Of a stretch of 64,000 nucleotides of DNA, positions 29,372 through 37,387 are shown in pieces (position 1 is the first letter of the stretch; every line of letters starts with the position of its first letter). The notes under the pieces are model-generated. The model saw nothing but the letters and a program-made list of their open reading frames with translations. It was not told where the DNA came from and searched no databases. Origin of the DNA: Flexivirga aerilata. GTDB lineage: Bacteria; Actinomycetota; Actinomycetes; Actinomycetales; Dermatophilaceae. Made by a program: the position numbers and the translations under genes. The stretch covers positions 868,001 through 932,000 of the forward strand of contig NZ_JABENB010000001.1 in NCBI RefSeq assembly GCF_013002715.1, written 5' to 3'.

Positions 29372-30712
29372 GTGCCTGCGCCCACCCGACTGACCGTGCC
29401 CAGCCGCGGCGAGACGACGGCGGCGCTCGCGACCGAGGTAATCGGCGGACCGGTCGGCCGGTTCGCGGCGATCGGCCGCCGCGGCTGGACCTACGTCGCG
29501 GCCCTGCTCTCGGCGCTCGCCTCGGTCTTCGTGGCCCTCGGCGTACTCCAGAAGAACCACTGCGTGCGCGAGGGCTGGGGCTCGCCTGGTTCGCTGTGGC
29601 GGGAGTGCTATTCGGACCTGCCGGTCGGCGCCACCGCGGTGCACGGCGGCAGTCCCTGGGACACCGGCGGCCTCGGGCACAACCAGCCGGTGCTGACCGC
29701 CGTGCTCGGCTGGCTGGTCAACCAGATCACGCCCGGGGGCAGCGCCCTCGCGGTCCAGCAGGTCTACTTCGCCATCGGCGCCGCGATCATCGTGCTGCTC
29801 GTCGCGGCCACGACGCTCGCCACCGCCTCGATCGTGCGCGGCACCCCGTGGCTCGCGGCGCACGTCGCGCTGTCGCCGGTGCTGGTCACCGCGGCCCTGG
29901 TCTCCTTCGACATGCTCGGTGTCGCGCTCGCCACCTTCGGGCTCGCCTGCTGGGCGCGCCGCCGGCCCGTGGCTGCGGGGGTGCTGCTCGGCGCGGCGGT
30001 CATGGCGCGCACCTACCCGCTCGTGATCATCGCGGCGATCGTGCTGATCGCGGTGCGCGACAAGCAGCTCCGGCCGATGGCCCGGATGCTCGGCGGGGCA
30101 GCGGCGGCGGTCGCGGTGTGCTGCGCGCTCGCGGTGCTGATGGGCGGCAACCCGCTGGACCCCTACCGCACCTGGTGGGACCAGAAGGGTTCGTACGGCG
30201 CGCCGTCATACGTCCTCACGATCGCGCACGTCTCGGTGCCCGGCGACGCGCTGTCGATCATCGCGGTCCTCGGTTGGGTGATCGCGATCCTGCTCGGGCT
30301 CTACCTGACCGGTCGCCCCAAGGAGCGCACCCAGCTCGCGCCGCTCGCGCTGACGATGCTCGTGGTGGTGCTGCTCACCGGCAAGTCGATGTCGGTGCAG
30401 ACCTGCCTCTGGCTGCTGCCGCTGCTCGCGGTCAGCGCGATCCGCTGGCGCGACCACCTGGTCTGGGCCGGGGTCGAGATCACCTACTTCGTCATGGTGT
30501 GGCTCTACATCGCCGGACCGTCCAACCCGGGCAAGGCGATGCCCGGTGCGGCGTTCAGTTTCTTCCTGATCGTGCGGGCGATCGCCTACGTCGGGATCGC
30601 CTGGGCCTCGTGGGAGTCGTCCGAGGACCTGCCGCGGGACCCGCTCGACCCGTATGCCGAGCCACGGCCCGCGCCGGCGGCCGGCCGCCGATTTCCGCAT
30701 CCCGTCACCTGA
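29372..30712 (+). CDS. GT87/DUF2029-type polytopic glycosyltransferase-like protein
   Basis: 446 residues with about ten membrane helices. The early soluble loop (KNHCVREGWG, WRECYSDLPVGATAVHGG, GLGHNQPVLT) has the acidic/polar character of polyprenol-phosphate-mannose-dependent transferases of the DUF2029 family. The position between ponA and rpsF matches Rv0051 of Mycobacterium. The likely role is transfer of a sugar to an envelope acceptor outside the membrane, by family analogy only. Confidence 0.78.
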   Translation: MPAPTRLTVPSRGETTAALATEVIGGPVGRFAAIGRRGWTYVAALLSALASVFVALGVLQKNHCVREGWGSPGSLWRECYSDLPVGATAVHGGSPWDTGGLGHNQPVLTAVLGWLVNQITPGGSALAVQQVYFAIGAAIIVLLVAATTLATASIVRGTPWLAAHVALSPVLVTAALVSFDMLGVALATFGLACWARRRPVAAGVLLGAAVMARTYPLVIIAAIVLIAVRDKQLRPMARMLGGAAAAVAVCCALAVLMGGNPLDPYRTWWDQKGSYGAPSYVLTIAHVSVPGDALSIIAVLGWVIAILLGLYLTGRPKERTQLAPLALTMLVVVLLTGKSMSVQTCLWLLPLLAVSAIRWRDHLVWAGVEITYFVMVWLYIAGPSNPGKAMPGAAFSFFLIVRAIAYVGIAWASWESSEDLPRDPLDPYAEPRPAPAAGRRFPHPVT

Positions 30713-30899
30713 CCGATAAACTCGGCCGCTGGCGTGCGTTCGCGACCTGCCTGCACCGGCATACCGCACGGTTGTCGGTGCGAACGGGCAGAGTGTCCAT
30801 CACCAACGGTGACGACATGAGGTTCGCGCGCCAACGCTGCACAACCCTCCTGTCACGGAGAGACCGTGACCGTTCAGACCGAAGGAGGTGGGTTACCGC

Positions 30900-31187
30900 A
30901 TGCGTAAGTACGAACTGATGATCATCATCGACCCCGAGCTCGACGAGCGCACCGTCCAGCCCACGCTGGACAAGTTCCTCAAGGTGGTCACTAAGGATGG
31001 TGGCAAGGTCGACAACCTCGACATCTGGGGTCGCCGCCGTCTGGCATACGACATCAAGAAGAAGTCCGAGGGCATCTACGCCGTGGTGACGCTGACCGCT
31101 GAGTCGGCGACCGCCAAGGAGCTCGACCGTCAGCTGACGCTGAACGAGTCGATCATGCGCACCAAGCTGCTGCGCGTGGACGCCTGA
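30900..31187 (+). CDS. rpsF: 30S ribosomal protein bS6
   Basis: 95 residues, full length for bS6 ([34 protein letters not shown]). A strong GAAGGAGGTG ribosome site precedes the ATG by nine bases. It is the first gene of the rpsF-ssb-rpsR-rplI operon. Confidence 0.98.
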   Translation: MRKYELMIIIDPELDERTVQPTLDKFLKVVTKDGGKVDNLDIWGRRRLAYDIKKKSEGIYAVVTLTAESATAKELDRQLTLNESIMRTKLLRVDA

Positions 31188-31213
31188 TCCCTCGGCACGA
31201 CTAGGAGACTGAC

Positions 31214-31801
31214 ATGGCCGCAGGCGACACCGTCATCACCATCATCGGCAACCTGACCCAGGACCCGGAGTTGCGGTTCACCCCCAACGGGGCGGCCGTT
31301 GCCAACTTCACCGTGGCATCCACTCCGCGTTACATGGACCGGCAGACCAATGAGTGGAAGGACGGCGAGACGCTGTTCATGCGCTGCTCGGTGTGGCGCG
31401 AGGCGGCGGAGAACGTCGCCGAGTCGCTCACCCGCGGCTCGCGCGTGATCGTCTCCGGCCGGCTGAAGTCTCGCTCCTGGGACGACAAGGAGACCGGCCA
31501 GAAGCGCACCACCATGGAGCTGGATGTCGACGAGGTCGGCCCCTCGCTGCGCTACGCCACCGCGAAGGTCAACAAGACCCAGCGTGGCGGCGGCCAGGGC
31601 GGCGGCTTCGGCGGCCAGCAGGGCGGCGGCAACTCTGGCGGTGGCCAGGGCGGCTACGGCGGCGGACAGCAGTCCGACCCGTGGGCGACCGGCGCGCCGC
31701 AGCAGGGTGGCGGCCAGGGTCCGCAGTCCGGTGGCCAGGGCGGTCAGGGTGGTCAGGGCGGCTGGAGCACCGGCCCGTCCTACGACGAGCCCCCGTTCTA
31801 G
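31214..31801 (+). CDS. ssb: Single-stranded DNA-binding protein
   Basis: 195 residues. The N-terminal OB fold ([41 protein letters not shown]) binds single-stranded DNA. A Gly/Gln-rich linker of about 70 residues leads to the acidic partner-binding tail DEPPF. TAGGAG precedes ATG. Located 26 bases after rpsF. Confidence 0.97.
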   Translation: MAAGDTVITIIGNLTQDPELRFTPNGAAVANFTVASTPRYMDRQTNEWKDGETLFMRCSVWREAAENVAESLTRGSRVIVSGRLKSRSWDDKETGQKRTTMELDVDEVGPSLRYATAKVNKTQRGGGQGGGFGGQQGGGNSGGGQGGYGGGQQSDPWATGAPQQGGGQGPQSGGQGGQGGQGGWSTGPSYDEPPF

Positions 31802-31804
31802 TCG

Positions 31805-31950
31805 TCTCGCTCCGATAGCTGCATCGGAGCCGGTGCCGGTCTCGCTCCGATCCGCGCGTCGGAGCCGGTGCCGGTCTCGCTCCGATCCGCGCGTCGGGAC
31901 CGGCCACGCACGCTCGGTCCGTCCCGGCTGGATCGGAGCCGGTGCCGGCA
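31805..31950. repeat. 35-bp tandem repeat between ssb and rpsR
   Basis: The unit beginning CGGAGCCGGTGCCGGTCTCG starts at 31825 and again at 31860, with a flanking partial TCTCGCTCCGAT at 31805 and a third partial copy at 31934. It lies inside an otherwise compact ribosomal operon. Confidence 0.8.
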
Positions 31951-31954
31951 GTCC

Positions 31955-32006
31955 GGTGGTCGAGTAGCGGCGAGCCCCCAGGGGCGAGCCGCGTATCGAG
32001 ACCACC
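31955..32006. repeat. Imperfect palindromic intergenic element (REP-like)
   Basis: Outer arms GGTGGTCGAG and CTCGATACC-like/GAGACCACC enclose a GC-rich stem-loop (GGCGAGCCCC / GGGGCGAGCC). The form resembles dispersed intergenic palindromes with GGTGGTC...GACCACC ends that I recall from Micrococcales genomes. Other copies would have to be sought outside this window. Confidence 0.6.
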
Positions 32007-32082
32007 CACGTCATACGACAAAAAAGCACAACCCCATCCCGAGCGCCGCTCGGGCTCTCCGCAAGAGAAAGAGAGCACCACG

Positions 32083-32319
32083 ATGGCCAAGCCCGCCATT
32101 CGTAAGCCCAAGAAGAAGGCCAACCCGCTGAAGGCGGCGAAGGTCGAGTCGATCGACTACAAGGACACCGCGCTGCTGCGCAAGTTCATCAGCGACCGCG
32201 GCAAGATCCGCGCTCGCCGGGTGACCGGTGTCTCCGTCCAGGAGCAGCGGCTCATCGCCACCGCGGTCAAGAACGCCCGCGAGATGGCGCTGCTGCCCTA
32301 CTCCAGCTCGGCTCGCTGA
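32083..32319 (+). CDS. rpsR: 30S ribosomal protein bS18
   Basis: 78 residues, full length ([43 protein letters not shown]). It lacks the CxxC zinc motif of the zinc-binding bS18 paralog. It is separated from ssb by 281 bases of repeats, so the operon may be interrupted or re-promoted here. Confidence 0.97.
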   Translation: MAKPAIRKPKKKANPLKAAKVESIDYKDTALLRKFISDRGKIRARRVTGVSVQEQRLIATAVKNAREMALLPYSSSAR

Positions 32320-32336
32320 CAGGAGGTCACCCAGAG

Positions 32337-32786
32337 ATGAAGATCATTCTGACCCACGAGGTGCCGAGCCTCGGCGCGCCCGGTGACGTCGTCGACGTCA
32401 AGGACGGCTACGCCCGCAACTACCTGCTGCCCCGCAACCTGGCCACCCCGTGGACCAAGGGCGGCCAGAAGCAGGTCGACGCGATCACCAAGGCGCGCGA
32501 GACCCGCGCGGTGAAGTCGCTCGAGCAGGCCCAGTCGCTCAAGGGCAACCTGGAGTCCTCGGTCGTGCGGGTGCCCGCGCGCGCCGGCGAGTCCGGTCGC
32601 CTCTTCGGTGCCGTCACCACCGCCGAGATCGCCGAGGCGGTCAAGGAGGCCGGTGCCGGCGCGATCGACCGTCGCACGATCCACGTGTCGGCCCCGATCC
32701 GCAACGTCGGCTCCCACGAGGTCCAGGTGCGCCTGCACCCGGAGGTCGAGGCCGTCGTCAAGCTGGACGTCGTCGCCGCCAAGTGA
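32337..32786 (+). CDS. rplI: 50S ribosomal protein bL9
   Basis: 149 residues, full length (MKIILTHEVPSLGAPGDVVDVKDGYARNYLLPR in two blocks typical of bL9, C-terminal HEVQVRLHPEVEAVVKLDVV). CAGGAGGT lies nine bases before the ATG. A strong terminator follows. Confidence 0.97.
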   Translation: MKIILTHEVPSLGAPGDVVDVKDGYARNYLLPRNLATPWTKGGQKQVDAITKARETRAVKSLEQAQSLKGNLESSVVRVPARAGESGRLFGAVTTAEIAEAVKEAGAGAIDRRTIHVSAPIRNVGSHEVQVRLHPEVEAVVKLDVVAAK

Positions 32787-32817
32787 CGCTCGCGGCATAC
32801 GCCGCAGCACGCGCGAG

Positions 32818-32849
32818 AGCCGGTCACCCCGCTGGGGTGGCCGGCTTTT
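32818..32849 (+). terminator. Intrinsic terminator after rplI
   Basis: AGCCGGTCACCCC (32818-32830) pairs with GGGGTGGCCGGCT (32834-32846), one mismatch, and is followed by TTTT. Confidence 0.85.
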
Positions 32850-32864
32850 GCGTCTCGTGGTGGT

Positions 32865-33088
32865 ACTTGTCCGGTGAAACCTGACTTGTCACGTGGGCGG
32901 GCCACTTGTCACGTTGATGGGGTACTTGTCACGTCATCGCGCACTTGTCACGTAAAGGGGTGACTTGTCACGTGCTAGAGCATGTGACAAGTCCACCGAC
33001 AGCGGACAAGTCGGGTATGACGTGACAAGTCCGCCAAGCACGTGACAAGTCCACCAAGAGCGGACAAGTCGCCCGTCAGCGGACGAGT
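32865..33088. repeat. 12-unit mirror array of ACTTGTC / GACAAGT motifs at 19-20 bp spacing
   Basis: ACTTGTC starts at 32865, 32884, 32904, 32924, 32943 and 32963. Its complement GACAAGT (last unit GACGAGT) starts at 32986, 33005, 33024, 33044, 33063 and 33082. Steps are 19 or 20 bases throughout and the two halves mirror about 32977. Most units extend to ACTTGTCACGT, and four read ACTTGTCCG instead. It fills the gap between convergent rplI and the MATE gene after the rplI terminator. Not CRISPR: units and spacers are too short. Confidence 0.92.
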
Positions 33089-33106
33089 GCGACTCGAGCA
33101 GGGTGC

Positions 33107-34465
33107 TCAGGCGCCGGTGACCAGCCAGCGGTCGCTGCGGGCGCGCAGGCCGAGCGCGACCAGCCGCAGCGCCATGAAGCCGGTGAACGTCCACCAGAGC
33201 AGCACCAGCGCGTGCGTGGCGCCGTCGGCGCGCAGCGAGGCCGCGTTGGCGTGCACCAGCCAGAGCAGCGGCAGGTAGGCGAGCAGCACCAGCACCTGCA
33301 GCAGCGCCAGCGCCCGCCCGTCGCCGGCCCCGATCAGCACGCCGTCGAGCACGAAGACCAGCCCCGCGATCGGCTGGCCGACCGCGAGCACTAGCAGTGC
33401 GGCCGCGAGCGCGTCGCGGACCCGCGGATCGCCGGTGAACAGCACCGGCAGCACCGTGTGGAGCGCGGCGACGCCGGCGCCCAGCACGACGCCCATCCAC
33501 CAGCCCCACCACAGCATCAGCCGGGTCATCGCCCGGGTGCCCGCGACGTCGTGCGCCCCGAGCGCCTTGCCGGTGAGCGCCTGCGCGGCGATCGCCAGCG
33601 CGTCCAGCGCGAACGCCAGGAAGCCGAAGATCGTCATCGCTACCTGGTGCGCGGCGAGTGGCACGTCGCCGAGTTCGGCGGCGACCCAGGTGCTGGCGAG
33701 CACGGCGGCCCGCAGCGCGAGGGTGCGCACCAGCAGGGGTATGCCGAACAGCGCCGCCGCCAGCACCCGCCCCGGGTGTGGCCGAAGCGGCGTGCCGAGG
33801 CGATGCGCGCGTCGAAGGACGACGACGAGCAGCCCGGCGGCCATGCCGGTCTGGGCGAGGACCGTGCCGAGGGCGGAGCCGGCGATGCCGAGGCCCACGC
33901 CATACACGAGGACGACGTTGAGCAGCAGGTTGCACGTGAAACCCAGGGTCGCGGTGACGAGCGGGGTGCGGGTGTCCTGGAAGCCGCGCAGCACGCCGGT
34001 CGCGGCCAGCACCGCGAGCATGCCGGGTATGCCGAAGGCGCTGATCCGCAGGTAGATCGTCGCCTCGTCGGCGGCTGCGGCCGACGCGCCGAAGAGGTCG
34101 CAGATGGGCCCGGCGAAGACCGCGACGACCACGGCAGTCACCGCGCCCAGGCCGAGCGACAGCCAGACGCCGTCGATGCCGGCGCCGACCGCCTGCGCCT
34201 CCCGGCCCGCCCCGAGTTGTCGGGCGACGAGTGCGGTGGTGCCGTAGGCGAGGAAGACGTAGATGTTCGCGGCGGTCAGCAGCGCGGCGCTCGCGACGCC
34301 CAGCCCGGCGAGTTCGTCGGTGCCGAGGTGGCCCACGATCGCCGAGTCGGCGAGCAGGAAGAGCGGCTCGGCGACGAGGGCGAGAAAGGCCGGCACCGCG
34401 AGCCGCAGGATCTGCCGGTGCACCGAGTGGCCGGCGCCTGCGTCGGGCGTTGCGTCGTCGGGCAC
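33107..34465 (-). CDS. MATE-family efflux transporter
   Basis: 452 residues with twelve predicted helices in two halves (LRLAVPAFLALVAEPLFLLADSAIVGHLGTDELAG; GVLRGFQDTRTPL; FALDALAIAAQALTGKALGA), the DinF-like branch of the MATE family. It exports organic cations or oxidised metabolites in exchange for ions. The GTG start at 34465 is preceded by TAGGCT six bases upstream and no ribosome site, a leaderless layout. It converges with rplI. Confidence 0.92.
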   Translation of the reverse strand: MPDDATPDAGAGHSVHRQILRLAVPAFLALVAEPLFLLADSAIVGHLGTDELAGLGVASAALLTAANIYVFLAYGTTALVARQLGAGREAQAVGAGIDGVWLSLGLGAVTAVVVAVFAGPICDLFGASAAAADEATIYLRISAFGIPGMLAVLAATGVLRGFQDTRTPLVTATLGFTCNLLLNVVLVYGVGLGIAGSALGTVLAQTGMAAGLLVVVLRRAHRLGTPLRPHPGRVLAAALFGIPLLVRTLALRAAVLASTWVAAELGDVPLAAHQVAMTIFGFLAFALDALAIAAQALTGKALGAHDVAGTRAMTRLMLWWGWWMGVVLGAGVAALHTVLPVLFTGDPRVRDALAAALLVLAVGQPIAGLVFVLDGVLIGAGDGRALALLQVLVLLAYLPLLWLVHANAASLRADGATHALVLLWWTFTGFMALRLVALGLRARSDRWLVTGA

Positions 34466-34891
34466 CGGGTCAGCCTATGAGGTGGGCCGTATGCCGGCAG
34501 ACCCGCGCCCGTCGGTTACCGACCGGTTCGCTGGTCTCACCATCCGGACCAAGTCGGTCTCGGCATGCGAGCGGCGTCGGAACAATGTGGTCAGCCGTCA
34601 TGTATCGCCGCCGATGCGGCCGAGAACCGCGGAAACGCGCGGAATATCACGGAATGGTCACGGACCGTAACTGGTCAGCTGTGTGACAGATGTGACGTTC
34701 GGGGCGTGTGCTGTGCGGTTGGAATGCGCGGAAGGACTTTGGTAACTCGCGCGCGTACGCCATAGTCGATGCCCGTGCGCCGGATCGGGGAGCCGGTTGC
34801 GCGAACAGGCACCATCGCCACGCGGTGGGGGCAACGTGGCCCGGCCTGAAGTCAGTAACTACACCGAGGCTACGAAGGGTCCCTTATTTCC
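34466..34891. other. 426-bp intergenic region with leader of the first NlpC/P60 gene
   Basis: No gene is seen. A CATAGT hexamer near 34761 could be a -10 box, leaving a leader of about 120 bases before ATG 34892. The leader contains GC-rich segments able to pair, but I cannot match it to a known riboswitch. The left end holds the MATE promoter. Confidence 0.4.
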
Positions 34892-35671
34892 ATGGGTTCT
34901 TACTCTCCGCGTCACCTGAAGCAGCAGCCGAACGCCCTCAACAAGATGGGCCGCCGCGGCATCGCCTTCGCCGCCGCAGGCGCCGTCGTCGTGCCGGTCG
35001 TCGGCATGGAAAGCGCATCGGCCGCTCCGGGTGGCGGATTCGTGCAGGCCGGTGCCGTGAAGCAGGCCGGCGCCGTCAAGGCAGTCAAGGCGTCCCCGGC
35101 CCGCCCCGCCGGCCCGACCGTCTACTGGGGCTCCCGCGGCTCCGCGGTGAAGGTCGTCCAGCAGCGCGTCGGTGGCCTCGTGGTCGACGGCATCTTCGGC
35201 CCGCGCACCGACGCTCGGGTGCGTGGCTACCAGAGTTCGCACGGCCTGGTCGTCGACGGCATCGTCGGCCCGCGCACCTGGGCCTCGCTCGGTGGGTATG
35301 GCGGCACCGTCTCCCGCGACACCACGCGGTCGACTTACGTCTCCAACACCAGCGTCACCAGCATCGCGCGCAGCATGCAGGGCGTGCCCTACCGCTGGGG
35401 CGGCACCACGCCGGCCGGTTTCGACTGCTCGGGCTTCACCTCCTACGTCTTCGCGCGGGCCGGCAAGAGCATTCCGCGCACCGCCTCGCAGCAGGCCTAC
35501 GCCAGCCGCCGGGTCTCCAGCCCGCAGCCGGGCGACCTGGTCTTCTGGGGCTACCCGGCCTACCACGTGGCCATCTACCTCGGGAACGGCCAGATCATCG
35601 CCGCCCGTCGCCCGGGCACCGTGGTGAGCGTGCAGAACCTCTGGGGCAGCTACTACTTCGGTCGCCTCTGA
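34892..35671 (+). CDS. Secreted NlpC/P60 peptidoglycan hydrolase with one peptidoglycan-binding domain
   Basis: 259 residues. A signal peptide (RRGIAFAAAGAVVVPVVGMESASAA) is followed by a PG_binding_1 repeat at about 75-135 (SRGSAVKVVQQRVGG, VVDGIFGPRTDARVRGYQ). The C-terminal NlpC/P60 domain has catalytic Cys (GFDCSGFTSYVF) and His (PAYHVAIYLGNG). Such enzymes cut D-Glu/mDAP stem peptides during division. A terminator follows, so it is monocistronic. Confidence 0.94.
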   Translation: MGSYSPRHLKQQPNALNKMGRRGIAFAAAGAVVVPVVGMESASAAPGGGFVQAGAVKQAGAVKAVKASPARPAGPTVYWGSRGSAVKVVQQRVGGLVVDGIFGPRTDARVRGYQSSHGLVVDGIVGPRTWASLGGYGGTVSRDTTRSTYVSNTSVTSIARSMQGVPYRWGGTTPAGFDCSGFTSYVFARAGKSIPRTASQQAYASRRVSSPQPGDLVFWGYPAYHVAIYLGNGQIIAARRPGTVVSVQNLWGSYYFGRL

Positions 35672-35699
35672 TCGAGGCGGTCGCCCCGCCATACGCGTT

Positions 35700-35733
35700 G
35701 GGGCCTCGACGGCGTTGCCGTCGGGGCCCCTTT
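35700..35733 (+). terminator. Intrinsic terminator after the first NlpC/P60 gene
   Basis: GGGGCCTCGACGGC (35700-35713) pairs with the segment ending CCGTCGGGGCCCC (to 35730), one mismatch, then TTT. Confidence 0.85.
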
Positions 35734-36133
35734 CGTGTTGCTGGCGGACTGCTGCCCGCTTCTTCCCGTCTGTCTCGAATGGCGAGACAAACGCTGTCAG
35801 CAATTTCGTTCGGCGTGTCGTTCGAACCCGTATCCAGGAACCGGTGTTATAAGGGCCCCCGCGTGCGCGAGGGGCCCCGGGATTGCAACCAATCCGATGT
35901 TTCCGGGCCGAAAAGCCGCCAAGTCACACGAGTCACACCAGTAACACGGTGCTCATGGGCCCATTGACGATCAACTTTCGCGCCTTTCACAGTGCCCTCA
36001 TTTCCCGGCATAGTGCGTGATCGTGCAAACCGCCTTCTTCGGGGAAGGAGTGGGCGACTCCGGGGGATGCCTGCGCCACGCGGGTGTCCCCCTTTGCGCG
36101 CGTATCTGACAGCACGAGGACCGAGAGGGTCAG
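35734..36133. other. Intergenic region with hairpins and leader of the second NlpC/P60 gene
   Basis: No gene is seen. It holds a small perfect hairpin TGTCTCG/CGAGACA (35771-35789), a GGGCCCC/GGGGCCC hairpin (35853-35877), a CATAGT box near 36009, and a terminator-shaped hairpin at 36062-36092. Confidence 0.5.
36062..36095 (+). terminator. Possible attenuator hairpin in the leader of the second NlpC/P60 gene
   Basis: GGGGGA pairs with TCCCCC with an inner CCTGCG/CGCGGG stem (one G-U), followed by TTT, 40 bases before the ATG. If the mRNA starts near 36018, this could end transcription early. Confidence 0.4.
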
Positions 36134-37225
36134 ATGACCACGATTACTACTCCGCGCCACCGCAGACCGAGGCCGAGCCTGACGGCCAAGGTCAGCCCAG
36201 TGGTGACATCGCGCAAGGGCCTGGTGCTCACCGGGTCGTTGCTCAGCATTCCTGCGACGGCGGCGAGCCTGGTGCACGCCGCGCCGGCGCAGGCCGATCC
36301 GGGCACCGGTGGCGCGCGTGCGACCACGGGTAACGCGGGCGTGCGGGCCGCGACCCCGACGCAGGTGGTCTACCTGCAGTCGGGATCGACCGGCAGCTAC
36401 GTGCGCGTCGTGCAGCAGCGGCTGGGTGGGCTGGCGGTGGACGGCATCTTCGGGTGGCGCACCGACGCCAAGGTGAAGGCCTTCCAGTCGAGCAAGGGTC
36501 TGGTGGCCGACGGCATCGTCGGACCGCTGACCTGGACCGCGCTGGGCGGCTTCCCGGGCTCGACGACCCCGGCGCCGCCCACTACGACGCCGACCCCGCC
36601 CACCCAGAACCCGCCGACCTGCTCGGTGAGCCAGATCCGCTACGGATCGACCGGTTCGCTGGTGTCGGTCGCGCAGCAGCGGCTCGGCGGGCTCAACGTC
36701 GACGGCGTCTTCGGCGTCGACACGCTGTCGAAGGTGAAGGCGTTCCAGTCGAGCAAGGGCCTGGTGGCCGACGGCATCGTCGGCACCGCGACCTGGTCGG
36801 CGCTCGGCGGCTACCCGTGCGGGACGAACACCCCGACGCCGCCGACGACCCCTGCACCGCCCACGACGACCCCGCCGGCCGACGCGGGCCTCAGCGCTGT
36901 GGTGTCGATCGCGCGCAAGTATCTCGGCGTGCCGTATGTGTGGGGCGGGTCCTCCCCGTCGCAGGGCTTCGACTGCTCGGGGCTCACGTCATACGTCTAT
37001 AAGCAGGCGGGGCTGTCGATTCCGCGTACGGCGAGTCAGCAGCAGCGCTACATGAAGGCGACCACCAACCCGCAGCCGGGCGACCTGGTCTTCTTCGGTT
37101 ACCCGGCCTACCACGTGGGCATCTACATCGGGAACAACCAGATGATCGCCGCCCCGAAGCCGGGCGACGTCGTCAAGCAGCAGCAGATCTGGACCACCCC
37201 TGCGGGGTACGGCACGCTGCGCTGA
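36134..37225 (+). CDS. Secreted NlpC/P60 hydrolase with two peptidoglycan-binding domains
   Basis: 363 residues, paralog of the preceding hydrolase. A signal peptide (VLTGSLLSIPATAASLVHAAPAQA) precedes two PG_binding_1 units (GSTGSYVRVVQQRLGG and GSTGSLVSVAQQRLGG) joined by Pro/Thr linkers. The catalytic domain has GFDCSGLTSYVY and PAYHVGIYIGNN. The extra binding repeat is the main difference from its neighbour. Duplication is the simplest explanation. Confidence 0.94.
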   Translation: MTTITTPRHRRPRPSLTAKVSPVVTSRKGLVLTGSLLSIPATAASLVHAAPAQADPGTGGARATTGNAGVRAATPTQVVYLQSGSTGSYVRVVQQRLGGLAVDGIFGWRTDAKVKAFQSSKGLVADGIVGPLTWTALGGFPGSTTPAPPTTTPTPPTQNPPTCSVSQIRYGSTGSLVSVAQQRLGGLNVDGVFGVDTLSKVKAFQSSKGLVADGIVGTATWSALGGYPCGTNTPTPPTTPAPPTTTPPADAGLSAVVSIARKYLGVPYVWGGSSPSQGFDCSGLTSYVYKQAGLSIPRTASQQQRYMKATTNPQPGDLVFFGYPAYHVGIYIGNNQMIAAPKPGDVVKQQQIWTTPAGYGTLR

Positions 37226-37245
37226 CGCGCGGCGTTCACAGGTCC

Positions 37246-37284
37246 ACGGCCCCGGTCACCCGTCACGGGTGGCCGGGGCCGTTT
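37246..37284 (+). terminator. Intrinsic terminator after the second NlpC/P60 gene
   Basis: ACGGCCCCGGTCACCC (37246-37261) pairs with GGGTGGCCGGGGCCGT (37267-37282) with one mismatch, then TTT. Confidence 0.85.
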
Positions 37285-37387
37285 GCAATGCCTGTGGACA
37301 ACTTCTGCGGGAATGGTGCGTTCGTTGGCAGTCTGTGGGGTGGCCCGAGCACGCATAATCGCCGCACCCGGGTCATTGGAGGAAGGC

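Noticed and set aside
32865..33088. CRISPR array
   Set aside because: The repeated word is 7-11 bases, the gaps are 8-13 bases, orientation flips in the middle, and no cas genes are near.
32934..33935. Minus-strand open frame through the repeat array
   Set aside because: It is Arg/Ala-rich, runs in another frame of the MATE gene and has no ribosome site.
34761..34891. c-di-AMP (ydaO) riboswitch
   Set aside because: Context fits, but the conserved core sequences could not be found by eye; left as an unassigned leader.
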